Notes: generated from the sequence alone by a model not told the origin. Positions 1 to 8,477 are shown, counted from the first letter of the stretch. The stretch: 28,421 nt of DNA from JAXLQL01 sp046331625 (GCA_046331625.1 JAXLQL010000056.1:1-28421), one strand, 5' to 3'. Numbers and translations: made by a program.

Positions 1-2
1 TC

Positions 3-950
3 GGCGGCACCCTCAACGGCTACACGGGCGTGCGCGCGAAAGGCGCCACTGAGTCGGCGCGCAAAGGATCGAAGTTGATCGTCGGCCCATGGGGCCACGG
101 CGCGACGCAGAAGTACGGCGACATCGACTTCGGTCCGGCGGCGATGCGCAACATTCTCGACCTCGAGCTTCGCTGGAACGAGCATTATCTGAAGGGCGTG
201 GACAACGGGATCGATCGCGAGCCGCCTGTCGAGATCTTTTTCATGGGCGCGAACAAGTGGGCGAAGTTCGCTGACTGGCCGATCCCCGGCGCGAAGGCGA
301 CTCCGTTCTATCTCGCCAGCAGCGGCCACGCGAATTCGCTGCGAGGCGATGGCCGGTTGGGTCGCGGTGAGCCGGCTGGTGTGGCGTCCGATGGTTACCG
401 CTATGATCCCGAGCATCCGGTGCCGAGCGTCGGAGGCAATGATTGCTGCGGAGCGCCGTTCCCGGCGGGTCCGAAGGATCAACGTCCGGTGGAGTTGCGC
501 GATGACGTGCTCGTGTACACGAGCGAGTTCCTGCAGGAGCCGTTGGCGATCGCGGGTCCGGTAAAGATGAAGTTGTTCGCGGCCACCGATGGCAAAGACA
601 CCGATTTCATGGTGAAGCTGGTGGATGTCTATCCGGACGGATACGCGATGAACGTAGCCGAGGGAATTCTGCGCGCGCGGTTCCACAAAGGCCTGGACCG
701 TATGGAACTCTTGGAACCCGGGCGCACTTACGAACTCGAAATCGACATGCGCGGCACGGCGAACGTGTTTCTCCCCGGGCATCGAATCCGGGTGGATGTG
801 ACCAGCAGTAACTTTCCGCAGTTTGACCGGAATCCGAATACGGGTGAGGATTTGGGGGCTTCGGCGCGCGTGCGTGTAGCGCAGCAGACAGTGTCCCACG
901 CGGCTGGGAAGGCTTCGCATATCGTGTTGCCGGTGGTCGCGGCGCCGTAA
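3..950 (+). CDS. CocE/NonD-family hydrolase (X-Pro dipeptidyl-peptidase S15-like), C-terminal part
   Basis: The reading frame is open from base 3 and has no start codon of its own, so the gene begins upstream of the window. The translated part opens with the end of the alpha/beta-hydrolase domain. The motif VGPWGHG (about residues 25-31) is where this family carries its catalytic His. A PepX_C-type jelly-roll follows, recognisable by VYTSEFLQEPLAIAGPVKM, TDFMVKLVDVYPDGYAMNV and the closing LPGHRIRVDVTSSNFPQFDRN. Family members hydrolyse acyl/ester or X-Pro peptide bonds, and some are glutaryl-7-ACA acylases or cocaine esterases. The substrate cannot be told from this fragment, and the nucleophile Ser and any signal peptide lie outside the window. 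The stop is TAA at 948-950. The following gene starts 99 bp later without obvious coupling. The family call is firm; the specificity is unknown. Confidence 0.93.
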   Translation, partial: GGTLNGYTGVRAKGATESARKGSKLIVGPWGHGATQKYGDIDFGPAAMRNILDLELRWNEHYLKGVDNGIDREPPVEIFFMGANKWAKFADWPIPGAKATPFYLASSGHANSLRGDGRLGRGEPAGVASDGYRYDPEHPVPSVGGNDCCGAPFPAGPKDQRPVELRDDVLVYTSEFLQEPLAIAGPVKMKLFAATDGKDTDFMVKLVDVYPDGYAMNVAEGILRARFHKGLDRMELLEPGRTYELEIDMRGTANVFLPGHRIRVDVTSSNFPQFDRNPNTGEDLGASARVRVAQQTVSHAAGKASHIVLPVVAAP

Positions 951-1049
951 GCGACACAGGCGACCCGGTTTTTGGACGCATTTCGCGCGAGGCACGGCCC
1001 GTGCTTCTAGCTTTTGCGGATTGGCGAGCTAGTTGCAGCGAAAAGGCCG

Positions 1050-2795
1050 GTGTATTTCAGCAGAGGGATTTTCGCGGTAGCGGTGCTCCGCGCGATCGCG
1101 GCGGCGCAGCCGCAGCCGCTAGTCTGCACGACTACGGCGGCATCGGTCCCGGTGATTCGGGCCGAGGGGCAGACGGAGCTCGTCGGCGATGTGCTGATGG
1201 TTTGCACGGGCGGAACCCCGACGCCAGCGGGCGAGTCACTGCGGCTGATCAATATTCAGGTTTTCACCCAGCCAGCCGTGAGTATCACGAGCCGGATCAC
1301 GCACTCTCAGGTACTGAATAACTTCACGGAAGCGCTGTTGATCGTGGATGATCCTCCGGTGGCGAAGATGACGATGTGCGGTTCGCCTGCGTATCCTTAT
1401 TCTGTTCGCGAGGGCGAGGCTTTGGTGGCGGGAGTGTGCGGTGTCCATCCAGCGAGTCCGAACGGCGATGGCATCGGGACCTTCGATCCTGACGTGGCGT
1501 CGGGCCGCGGCAATGTGTATCAGGCACGCTCTGCTTCCAACACGAGTCTGATCTGGCAAGGCATTCCGTACGATCCCCCAGGGCCGGGTCGCGCGCGAAT
1601 TCTGCGGCTGACCAACGTTCGCGTCAATGCGACTCAGTTGGGAGTGCCATTCGGGTCCAGTGCGAATGTCCAACTGTTGGTGTCAACCGGAGCCGCTGGA
1701 GTCCAGAACTTCCTCCCGGTTCCACAACCGGTGGTCGCCATTGCCCAGCATGGGACACGATTCACCATCGCCCGCAAGCCCGACTCCTGCCTCGCCTGCG
1801 AATCCGCCAACCGCGCCTTCGGTGAGGACTCTTCGAATCCCCTCGGCTCCAAGAACTCCTGCGACGGCCGCCCGTTCACTCTCCGCTTCGAAGAACTTGT
1901 GGACAACGCGTTCCGCTCCCGCGCTGGCGAAGCGGGTTTCTCCAAACGCGACCCTGACCCCGACCGCTGGCCCGAACAACTCGACGCCTTCAACAACCGC
2001 TCCATCATCGCCGGACCAAACTCGGGCGTCGGCCTCGCCGACTCCGGCACTCGCTTCAAGCTTACCTTCTCGAATGTGCCAGACGCCGTTCGCATCTGGC
2101 TCCCGCCCGCCGTCGTGATCCGCTCCGCTACCATGGACACCGGCGTCGCTGAGCGATTCGGCCACGGCGGTGACGCGCTCGTGCCCATCGGCAACGGCAG
2201 CGGCTCGGCCTACTTCGAAGTGATGCGCTCTGACCCCACGCGCCCCGAGTACTTCGACATCGAACCGGTGATCTCGTACGCCGCGCCGATCGCGCCCGCC
2301 ATCTCGCGCGTGGAAGGCAAGCCTGGCGACGGCCTCTTCGCCCCCATCGCGAGCAGCACGGCGCCGATCCCGCGCTTCAACTTCTCCACTGGACCGGCTC
2401 CCTGGCTCAACATCGCCGCGTGCCGCACCACGTTGCTCTTCCCGTGGGTCGCGAATACGGCCGGACTCGATACCGGCATCGCGATCATGAACACCTCGCT
2501 CGATCCGTTCGAAGGCGAAGTGGATCGCGGCGCGTGCGAGGTCCATTACTACCAGGGCGGCCGCGAGACCACGCTCGTAACCCCCGTGATCGCAGGCGGC
2601 GAGCACATCACTTGGACGGTGGGTTCAGGCGGCGCGATTCCGGCGATGCCGGGATTCGAAGGATACGTGCTCGCCGATTGCGCGCTGCGGTCCGCGCACG
2701 GAGTCGCGTTTGTCGGCGACCTGAATCACATGCGCGCGAGCACAGCGTACCTGGCGATAAAGCCGAGTACCGCAACCGGAAGGGGGCTCCGATGA
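1050..2795 (+). CDS. Secreted acidobacterial-type protein, paralogue A (full length with C-terminal domain)
   Basis: I do not know a named function. The frame opens at TTG 1014, but GTG 1050 gives a clean signal peptide (hydrophobic IFAVAVLRAI, then AAAQ) matching the N-termini of paralogues B and C, so I use 1050 (581 aa). After the signal, all three share an N-terminal module (VP-IRAEGQTELVGD, then a CTGG motif). They also share a central block with KPDSCLACESAN, SCDGRPFTLRFEEL and DSGTR motifs containing several conserved Cys. Only A continues into a C-terminal domain of about 120 residues starting at LLFPWVANTAGLDTGIAIMN and ending LNHMRASTAYLAI. I remember this segment as recurrent in Solibacter-type extracellular proteins (recollection, not a search). 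It was probably exported. Its TGA overlaps the ATG of B (ATGA, 2792-2795), which suggests one transcription unit. Confidence 0.8.
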   Translation: MYFSRGIFAVAVLRAIAAAQPQPLVCTTTAASVPVIRAEGQTELVGDVLMVCTGGTPTPAGESLRLINIQVFTQPAVSITSRITHSQVLNNFTEALLIVDDPPVAKMTMCGSPAYPYSVREGEALVAGVCGVHPASPNGDGIGTFDPDVASGRGNVYQARSASNTSLIWQGIPYDPPGPGRARILRLTNVRVNATQLGVPFGSSANVQLLVSTGAAGVQNFLPVPQPVVAIAQHGTRFTIARKPDSCLACESANRAFGEDSSNPLGSKNSCDGRPFTLRFEELVDNAFRSRAGEAGFSKRDPDPDRWPEQLDAFNNRSIIAGPNSGVGLADSGTRFKLTFSNVPDAVRIWLPPAVVIRSATMDTGVAERFGHGGDALVPIGNGSGSAYFEVMRSDPTRPEYFDIEPVISYAAPIAPAISRVEGKPGDGLFAPIASSTAPIPRFNFSTGPAPWLNIAACRTTLLFPWVANTAGLDTGIAIMNTSLDPFEGEVDRGACEVHYYQGGRETTLVTPVIAGGEHITWTVGSGGAIPAMPGFEGYVLADCALRSAHGVAFVGDLNHMRASTAYLAIKPSTATGRGLR

Positions 2796-4237
2796 GAATC
2801 GCGCTGATACTGTTGGCGGCGGTCCTGCATGCGCAGACGCGACCGCTTTCCTGCACCGCGTCGGCGGATTCGGTCCCCGAGATTCGCGCCGAAGGCCAAT
2901 CCGAGCTCGTCGGCGACATCGTGATCGTCTGCACCGGCGGGCGGCCCACGCCAATGGGACAGGAATTGAGGTTCATCCGGTTTTCCGTCTTCACGCAACC
3001 GGCTATCGAGATCACGAGCCGGATCACGAGTTCTCAGCCTGAGCTCCGTTTCTCGGAGGCACTGCTGATGATCGACGAACCGCCACCCGCAAAGCAGACG
3101 ATCTGCGGATCACGCGCGTATCCCTACTCTAGTCCGAGTGGATCGCCGGCTTGCGAAATTCATCCAGCCAGCCCGAACGGAGACGGAGTTGGAACCTACG
3201 ATCCCGATGCCGGCCCAGGGCGGGGCAATGTCTACCAACCGCTTTCATCTCCGGCGCTACTCTACTGGCCCATCGTTCCGTTAGACCCGCCCGGTGATCG
3301 AGGAACACGGATCTACCGAGTCACCAATGTTCGCGTCAACGCCTCGCGACTCGGCGTGCCATTCGGATCTCAGGCCCCCATCCAATTGTTCATCAGCACC
3401 TCCTATCCCGGTATCGTGGGATTTCCCATCGCACTGCCCATCACCAACCCACAGCCCATCGTCGCGCTCGCCCGCCACAGCATGCGATTCACCATCCCCC
3501 GCAAACCCGACTCCTGCCTCGCCTGCGAATCCGCGAACGGCGCCTTCGGCGACGACAACACACAGCCCCTCGCATCCCGCACATCCTGCGACGGCCGGCC
3601 CTTCACCTTCCGCTTTGAGGAACTCTTCCCGACCGCCCTCCGCTCCCGCGCGCAGGAAACCGGCTTCTACAAACCGGACTCCGATCCCAACCGCTGGCCC
3701 CAAAAGCTCGACCATCCGAACAACCAATCCATCATCGCTGGACCCGAGTCGCGCGTCGGCCTCGCCGACTCCGGCACTCGCCTCACGCTCGCTTTCACCA
3801 GCGTCCCCGAAGGCGTCCGCATCTGGCTCCCGCCCGCCGTCGTGATTCGCTCTGGAGCCGAAGTCACCGGACTCGCCGAACGCGCTGGCAGTGACGGCGA
3901 TGCGCTCGTGCCAACCGCCGATGGCAGCGGCGTCGCCTACTTCGAGGTCATGCGCTCGGATCCCGCCCGCCTCGAGACGATCGACATCGAACCGGTGATC
4001 TCCTACGCCGCCTCCGTCAAACCAGGCGTTTCCAAGGTGGAGGGCAAGCTCGGCGACGGCGCAACGCTCCGCACCGCCAGCGACACCGCACCCATTCCGC
4101 GCTTCGACCCTCCCACCGAACCCACCACTTGGCTCACCATCACGGAATGCCCCACCGCGGCTCCGCATGTGGGGCAGGCTTCAGCCTGCGCGGGACTTCA
4201 GTCCCGCCGCCCAAACATCGCAATAGGCCGGCCATGA
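2792..4237 (+). CDS. Secreted paralogue B, C-terminally truncated at a palindromic repeat
   Basis: 481 aa. ATG 2792 overlaps the stop of A and is preceded by AGGGGG at 2781-2786, a good Shine-Dalgarno. The signal peptide is MRIALILLAAVLHAQ. The mature part repeats the architecture of A (EIRAEGQSELVGDIVIVCTGG, KPDSCLACESANGAFGDDN, CDGRPFTFRFEELF). Homology to A runs through TTWLTITECPT. At that point A continues into its terminal domain, whereas B's last roughly 25 codons are translation of a REP-like palindrome (4168-4211). So B looks like a protein that lost its C-terminal domain. It is possibly still functional, since the signal and both conserved modules are intact. From about 3489 to 4150 it is nearly identical in DNA to paralogue C, implying recent duplication or gene conversion. 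Its stop overlaps the start of C. Function unknown. Confidence 0.75.
   Translation: MRIALILLAAVLHAQTRPLSCTASADSVPEIRAEGQSELVGDIVIVCTGGRPTPMGQELRFIRFSVFTQPAIEITSRITSSQPELRFSEALLMIDEPPPAKQTICGSRAYPYSSPSGSPACEIHPASPNGDGVGTYDPDAGPGRGNVYQPLSSPALLYWPIVPLDPPGDRGTRIYRVTNVRVNASRLGVPFGSQAPIQLFISTSYPGIVGFPIALPITNPQPIVALARHSMRFTIPRKPDSCLACESANGAFGDDNTQPLASRTSCDGRPFTFRFEELFPTALRSRAQETGFYKPDSDPNRWPQKLDHPNNQSIIAGPESRVGLADSGTRLTLAFTSVPEGVRIWLPPAVVIRSGAEVTGLAERAGSDGDALVPTADGSGVAYFEVMRSDPARLETIDIEPVISYAASVKPGVSKVEGKLGDGATLRTASDTAPIPRFDPPTEPTTWLTITECPTAAPHVGQASACAGLQSRRPNIAIGRP
4168..4211. repeat. REP-like double palindrome, copy 1
   Basis: Two adjacent hairpins each have a TC loop: arms GCAGGCT/AGCCTGC (4174-4189) and GCGGGACT/AGTCCCGC (4190-4207). 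A second copy at 5790-5833 differs at only 2 of 44 positions. Copy 1 lies inside the 3' end of paralogue B, exactly where homology to A stops. The structure is that of a bipartite repetitive extragenic palindrome. Confidence 0.8.
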
Positions 4238-5874
4238 AACCGCACACTCTCTATCGCTACCTCGCGCTTGCCGCCCCACTATTCGCGATCGAGGCGTTGC
4301 GCGCGCAAACCCAACCGCTCTCCTGCGCGGCGTCAGCGGACTCGGTCCCAGAAATCCGCGCCGAAGGCCAAACCGAACGCGTCGGCGATTTTCTGATCGT
4401 ATGCACCGGAGGCACCCCGACTCCCGCGGGCCAGTCGCTGAGAGCGATCAACTTCTGGCTATTCAATCAACCGGCTGTGGACATGACCAGCCGCATCACT
4501 TTCGCGAACGCACGCGATTCGATGACCGAGGCGTTTCTTCTGGTCGACGAACCACCCCCAGCCAAGCAGACAATTTGCGGATCGCCCGCCTACCCTTACT
4601 CGAGTCCGGCTGAGCTTGTCTGCGAGCATCCGGCTAGCCCGAAAGGAGACGGACTCGGCACGTTCGATCCGGATTCAGGCAAAGGGCGCGGCAATGCCTA
4701 CCAGGGGCGGCTCGTGTCGAGGACTGGGATGATGTGGTATCAAATCCCCTTCGACTCACCCGGTACCGGCCGCGCCCGTGTTCTCCGCTTCACCAACATC
4801 CGCATCAACGCGAGTCAGCTCGGAATTCCGATGGGCACTTCAGCGAGCGTCCAACTCCTGTTCACCACAGCAATTCGTTTCTTGGGATTTCCCGGCTCAG
4901 ACGGCGTCACGAACCCGCAGCCTGTGGTTGCGATCGCCCGCCACAGCATCCAATTCTCCATCCCCCGCAAACCCGACTCCTGCCTCGCCTGCGAATCCGC
5001 AAACGGCGCCTTCGGCGACGACAACACCCAGCCCCTCGCATCCCGCACATCCTGCGACGGCCGTCCCTTCATCTTCCGCTTCGAGGAACTCTTCTCGACC
5101 GCCTTCCGCTCCCGCGCGCAGGAAACCGGCTTCTACAAACCCGACTCCGACCCCAACCGCTGGCCCCAGAAACTCGCCCATCCGAACAACCAATCCATCA
5201 TCGCCGGACCCGAATCCCGCATCGGCCTCGCCGACTCCGGCACTCGCCTCACGCTCGCCTTCACCAACGTGCCCGATGGCGTCCGCATCTGGCTCCCACC
5301 TGCCCTCGTGATCCGAGCCGGCGCCGAAGTCACCGGACTCGCCGAACGCGCCGGCAGTGACGGCGACGCGCTGGTCCTCATCACCAACGGCAGCGGCGTC
5401 GCCTACTTCGAAATCATGCGTTCAGACCTTGCTCGCCTCGAGACCATCGACATCGAACCCGTGATCTCCTACGCCGCCTCCGTCAATCCGGGTGTCTCCA
5501 AAGTGGAAGGCAGACTCGGCGATGGCGCAACATTCCGCACCGCCAGCGATACCGCGCCCATCCCGCGCTTCGACTCGCCCACCGAACCCACTACCTGGCT
5601 CACCATCATCGAATGCCCCACTCCGACCCTGCTTGTAGGGCGCGTTAGCCAGCGCTGGGCTCGAGTTCCGCTTCAGATCTGCACACATGCGCCCCGTACG
5701 ACGCTCCGTTTTCACCGGATCGCGGCTCTGCAGCGATGCACCACTATCCTTCAGTTCTTCGGCGTCCGCGATGATTTCAGCCCCCTGTTTGTGGGGCAGG
5801 CTTCAGCCTTCGCGGGACTTCTGTCCCGCCGCCGGATCTCCCTCCCAATCTTTCAGCGAGTTTCAGCCGCTTGA
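4234..5874 (+). CDS. Secreted paralogue C, C-terminally replaced by repeat-derived sequence
   Basis: 546 aa from ATG 4234, which overlaps the stop of B (ATGA). The Shine-Dalgarno is weak (AGG at 4225), so translational coupling to B is likely. The signal peptide is KPHTLYRYLALAAPLFAIEA with LRAQ at the cleavage region. The conserved modules match A and B until TTWLTIIECPT (about base 5617). The remaining 85 or so codons have no counterpart in A. They cross a partial dispersed element (5634-5655) and a second REP-like palindrome (5790-5833), so they are probably non-native translation up to a chance stop. The real boundary of any functional product is therefore uncertain. Same unknown secreted family as A and B. 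Confidence 0.7.
   Translation: MKPHTLYRYLALAAPLFAIEALRAQTQPLSCAASADSVPEIRAEGQTERVGDFLIVCTGGTPTPAGQSLRAINFWLFNQPAVDMTSRITFANARDSMTEAFLLVDEPPPAKQTICGSPAYPYSSPAELVCEHPASPKGDGLGTFDPDSGKGRGNAYQGRLVSRTGMMWYQIPFDSPGTGRARVLRFTNIRINASQLGIPMGTSASVQLLFTTAIRFLGFPGSDGVTNPQPVVAIARHSIQFSIPRKPDSCLACESANGAFGDDNTQPLASRTSCDGRPFIFRFEELFSTAFRSRAQETGFYKPDSDPNRWPQKLAHPNNQSIIAGPESRIGLADSGTRLTLAFTNVPDGVRIWLPPALVIRAGAEVTGLAERAGSDGDALVLITNGSGVAYFEIMRSDLARLETIDIEPVISYAASVNPGVSKVEGRLGDGATFRTASDTAPIPRFDSPTEPTTWLTIIECPTPTLLVGRVSQRWARVPLQICTHAPRTTLRFHRIAALQRCTTILQFFGVRDDFSPLFVGQASAFAGLLSRRRISLPIFQRVSAA
5634..5655. repeat. Partial dispersed palindromic element
   Basis: The stretch starting TGTAGGGCGCGTTAGCC and continuing AGCGC resembles one arm of a GCGTTAGC-type palindromic repeat that I recall from many bacterial genomes. 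The opposite arm is missing or degraded here. It sits in the non-homologous tail of paralogue C. Only one copy is visible in the window, so this call is tentative. Confidence 0.3.
5790..5833. repeat. REP-like double palindrome, copy 2
   Basis: Same 44-bp element as 4168-4211, with two substitutions that each weaken one hairpin arm (a T at 5810 and a T at 5822). It lies within the tail of paralogue C, again at the position corresponding to the lost C-terminal domain. Confidence 0.8.
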
Positions 5875-5980
5875 ATCGGTGCCCCAGGGTACGCGCTTCA
5901 ATCCCACTCTCGGTCAGCGCCGTACTGTGAGCTCCTCACCGGGCTCATCGCGTGAGTGAGGCCGGCGCCGCGCAAAGTGT

Positions 5981-5986
5981 TAGACT
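5981..5986 (+). promoter_or_regulatory. Putative -10 element of a leaderless promoter
   Basis: TAGACT ends exactly 6 nt before the ATG at 5993, and there is no Shine-Dalgarno between. Transcription starting at the usual distance would begin at or next to the start codon. No convincing -35 is seen. The same geometry recurs at 7023. Confidence 0.45.
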
Positions 5987-5992
5987 CGCCGC

Positions 5993-6991
5993 ATGGTGAG
6001 GATTTTCGCCCTATTCCTGGCAGTCTCTGCGCTCTATGCGCAGATCAGCGCCACACTCGTCACCACCGACATCGACAACTTCTGGCGTGCCTACGACGCC
6101 GCCCAATCCGGCGACCGCCGTAGCGCCCTCCAATCTCTCTACTTCAACCAAGCCACGCAAGGCCTGCGCGACTTCGTCCAGGTGCGAGGACTCAACGCCG
6201 CCAACCTCGGCGCTGCGATCGACGCGTATCCGAAATACTACGCCACCATTCGCGACAACACGTTGAAGGTGGCAGCGCAAAAGCCGCTCATCGACTTGTA
6301 CCTTTCGCGCTTCTTGGGACTCTACGAGCGCGCGCGCTTCCCCGCCGTGTACTTCCTGATCGGCCGCGTAAGCACCGGCGGAACGGTCGGTCCCTCGGGC
6401 TCGCTACTCATCGGAACCGAAGTCTTCTCGTTGGGCGGCGATGCGGACCCGTCGGATCTGAAGCAGAAGATTCCCGCGTTCTACACCGCCATGGGCTCAA
6501 TCGACCGGCTGCCCTTGATCGTGGTTCATGAACTGGTCCACACACAGCAGCGCTACCGCTCCTCGTCGAACCTCATCTCGGCGGTGATGCTCGAGGGCGT
6601 CGCGGACTACCTGACGGGCATGGTCGCTGGCCGAACCATCAATGACCGGCTGTCTGACTACGCCGAAGCGCATCGCGCCGAACTCTTCCAGCGGTTCGCC
6701 GCGGACTGGCGCGCCAAGCCCTCGGATTACAGTAAGTGGCTCTATAACTACTCAGCGAGCCGCGAGGAGCCCGCTGACCTCGGCTACTGGATCGGTCACG
6801 AGATCAGCCGGGACTACTTCACTCGCGCGCGTGACAAGAACGCCGCGATCACAGCGCTGGTGGAGATGAGCGATCCGCGGTCGATCGTGCTGGGGAGCTC
6901 GTACGCGTGGATCGTGACGGGCGACCCGCCTCCGGATAGTGACCCGAGTCCCGTTGATCCATCGGCGGATACGAAGCACTCTCGTATCTGA
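5993..6991 (+). CDS. Secreted HExxH zinc peptidase-like protein (DUF2268/YjaZ-like)
   Basis: 332 aa. The signal peptide is MVRIFALFLAVSALYAQ. The zinc-binding motif VVHELVHTQQ gives HExxH at residues 179-183. A Glu at 201 in MLEGVADYLTG, 18 residues after the second His, fits the third ligand of a gluzincin. This matches the DUF2268-type predicted Zn-dependent proteases in motif order, although I cannot confirm the exact family. A long helical N-terminal part precedes the motif. The tail after about residue 310 is low-complexity, rich in Pro, Asp and Ser. The protein is likely periplasmic or extracellular; the substrate is unknown. The start is ATG 5993, chosen because the signal peptide begins there and a -10-like TAGACT lies 6 nt upstream. 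It is a stand-alone gene downstream of the A-B-C cluster. Confidence 0.8.
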   Translation: MVRIFALFLAVSALYAQISATLVTTDIDNFWRAYDAAQSGDRRSALQSLYFNQATQGLRDFVQVRGLNAANLGAAIDAYPKYYATIRDNTLKVAAQKPLIDLYLSRFLGLYERARFPAVYFLIGRVSTGGTVGPSGSLLIGTEVFSLGGDADPSDLKQKIPAFYTAMGSIDRLPLIVVHELVHTQQRYRSSSNLISAVMLEGVADYLTGMVAGRTINDRLSDYAEAHRAELFQRFAADWRAKPSDYSKWLYNYSASREEPADLGYWIGHEISRDYFTRARDKNAAITALVEMSDPRSIVLGSSYAWIVTGDPPPDSDPSPVDPSADTKHSRI

Positions 6992-7022
6992 CCGGTCGAC
7001 CGATCAGCGCCCCGGTTTTCGA

Positions 7023-7028
7023 TAGAAT
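7023..7028 (+). promoter_or_regulatory. Putative -10 element of a leaderless promoter
   Basis: TAGAAT is followed by 6 nt and then the GTG start at 7035. The only alternative start nearby, ATG 7030, hits a stop after two codons. No Shine-Dalgarno is present. This supports a leaderless mRNA for the 7035 operon. Confidence 0.5.
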
Positions 7029-7034
7029 CATGCG

Positions 7035-8477
7035 GTGACTCGACGTAATCTCCTCCAGTCCACTGCACTTCTCGCGACGCCCGCGCTCCAAGCTGCCGAC
7101 ACGCCAATCGACATCGCGTCTCGCCGCGAGCTCTTCACTGACCGCTTCCTCATCGCTCGCATGCAAGGCTCCGATTTGCGCCTCGGGCAGCCGTACGACG
7201 CCGGTCCCGTGCTCGCGCTCGATCGCCCGTGGGAAGGCCGCTTCTGTGGCTACGCCACGATCATTCAAGACGGCGCCACGTATCGCCTCTACTATCGCGG
7301 TGTTCCGAACGCGGGCCAAGACGGGCGCAACGAAGAGGTGACTTGCTATGCCGAATCCACCGACGGCATCCACTTCACGCGACCCGATCTCGGCATCTAC
7401 GAAATCCACGGCACGCGCAAGAACAACGTCATCCTCGCCAACACACCGCCCTTGCAGCACAACTTCTGCCCGTTCCTCGATACGCGCCCAGGCGTGCCCC
7501 CCGATCAACGGTTCAAGGCGCTGGCCGGCACCAGCCGCAGCGGTCTGATCGCTTATCAATCGGGCGACGGCATTCATTGGAAGAAGATGCGTGACGAGGC
7601 CGTGCTCACCAAGGGCGCGTTCGACTCGCAGAATCTCGCGTTCTGGTCCGAGTCCGAGCAGACCTACCTTTGCTACTACCGCACCTTCAAGCCGGTCGGC
7701 GGCCAGCGCTATCGTTGGATTTCGCGTGCGGTGAGCAAAGACTTCGTCAATTGGGAATATCAGGGCGAAATGAGCTTCGGCGACGCGCCGCCGGAGCATC
7801 TCTACACCAACCAGACCAGCGCCTACTATCGCGCACCGCACATCTATGTGTCGATCTGCGCGCGCTTCATGCCGGGCCGCCAGGTGTTGAGCGAAGCCGA
7901 GGCTCGCGCCGTCAACGTCGACCCCGACTATTTCAAAGACTGCTCCGACGCCGTGCTGCTCACCTCGCGCGGCGGCATGCACTACGATCGCACGTTCCTC
8001 GACGCCTTCATCCGCCCCGGACTCGGCTTCGAGAACTGGGTCTCGCGCTCGAACTATCCGGCGCTGAACGTGATCTCCACAGGATCGAATGAGATGTCGC
8101 TCTACGTGGTGCGCAACTACGGCCAGCCTTCGATCTACCTGCGGCGCTACACGCTGCGGCCCGACGGATTCGCTTCCGTGCATGCGCCCTACGCGGGCGG
8201 CGAGATGGTCACCAAGCCCCTGCGATTTCAAGGCTCGAAGCTCGAGATCAACTTCTCCACGTCCGCGCCCGGCAGCGTCCGCGTGGAGATTCAAGACGCG
8301 GCGGGCGCGCCGATTCCCGGGTTCGCCATGGCCGACGCGCGCGAGATGATCGGCGACCTAGTGGATCGCGCCGTGTCGTGGAAGCAAGGCGCCAGCGTGA
8401 GCGCACTCGCGGGCAAAACCGTGCGCCTGCGCTTCGCCCTCAAAGATGCCGACCTCTATTCGCTACGCTTCTCCTGA
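7035..8477 (+). CDS. Tat-exported five-bladed-propeller glycoside hydrolase-like protein
   Basis: 480 aa from GTG 7035. The N-terminus TRRNLLQSTALLATPALQAA is a twin-arginine signal. The mature part has the repeating pattern of GH32/43/68-clan propellers: TYRLYYRGVPN, VTCYAESTDGIHFTRPDLG, GDGIHWKKM, YLCYYRTFK, AVSKDFVNWEYQG, SYRAPHIY-like blades. The last 110 or so residues (KPLRFQGSKLEINFSTSAPGSVRVEI, then SALAGKTVRLRFALKDADLYSLRF) look like a beta-sandwich, carbohydrate-binding-type tail. It probably acts on a glycan in the periplasm or outside the cell. The catalytic acid/base cannot be assigned from motifs, so the activity is inferred. It is the first gene of an operon: the next gene starts 8 bp downstream. 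Confidence 0.78.
   Translation: MTRRNLLQSTALLATPALQAADTPIDIASRRELFTDRFLIARMQGSDLRLGQPYDAGPVLALDRPWEGRFCGYATIIQDGATYRLYYRGVPNAGQDGRNEEVTCYAESTDGIHFTRPDLGIYEIHGTRKNNVILANTPPLQHNFCPFLDTRPGVPPDQRFKALAGTSRSGLIAYQSGDGIHWKKMRDEAVLTKGAFDSQNLAFWSESEQTYLCYYRTFKPVGGQRYRWISRAVSKDFVNWEYQGEMSFGDAPPEHLYTNQTSAYYRAPHIYVSICARFMPGRQVLSEAEARAVNVDPDYFKDCSDAVLLTSRGGMHYDRTFLDAFIRPGLGFENWVSRSNYPALNVISTGSNEMSLYVVRNYGQPSIYLRRYTLRPDGFASVHAPYAGGEMVTKPLRFQGSKLEINFSTSAPGSVRVEIQDAAGAPIPGFAMADAREMIGDLVDRAVSWKQGASVSALAGKTVRLRFALKDADLYSLRFS

Noticed and set aside
1014..1049. TTG 1014 as the start of paralogue A
   Set aside because: It would add 12 charged residues before the signal peptide and has no ribosome-binding site. 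GTG 1050 matches the N-termini of B and C.
1683..2606. 307-codon minus frame opposite paralogue A
   Set aside because: Similar antisense frames occur opposite B (3281-4168) and partly opposite C, and they mirror the conserved sense strand. The sense frames have signal peptides and coupled starts.
5836..5945. Minus-strand remnant resembling a Fis-type helix-turn-helix end (GIEARTLGHRFKRLKLAE)
   Set aside because: Only about 25 residues look plausible. There is no start, and the rest of the frame is repeat-derived, so a regulator relic cannot be supported.
6849..8294. 481-codon open frame on the minus strand opposite the propeller hydrolase
   Set aside because: It is antisense to a gene with a Tat signal and recognisable blades. 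Its translation is Arg/Ala/Val/Gly-rich without motifs, an expected by-product of high third-position GC.
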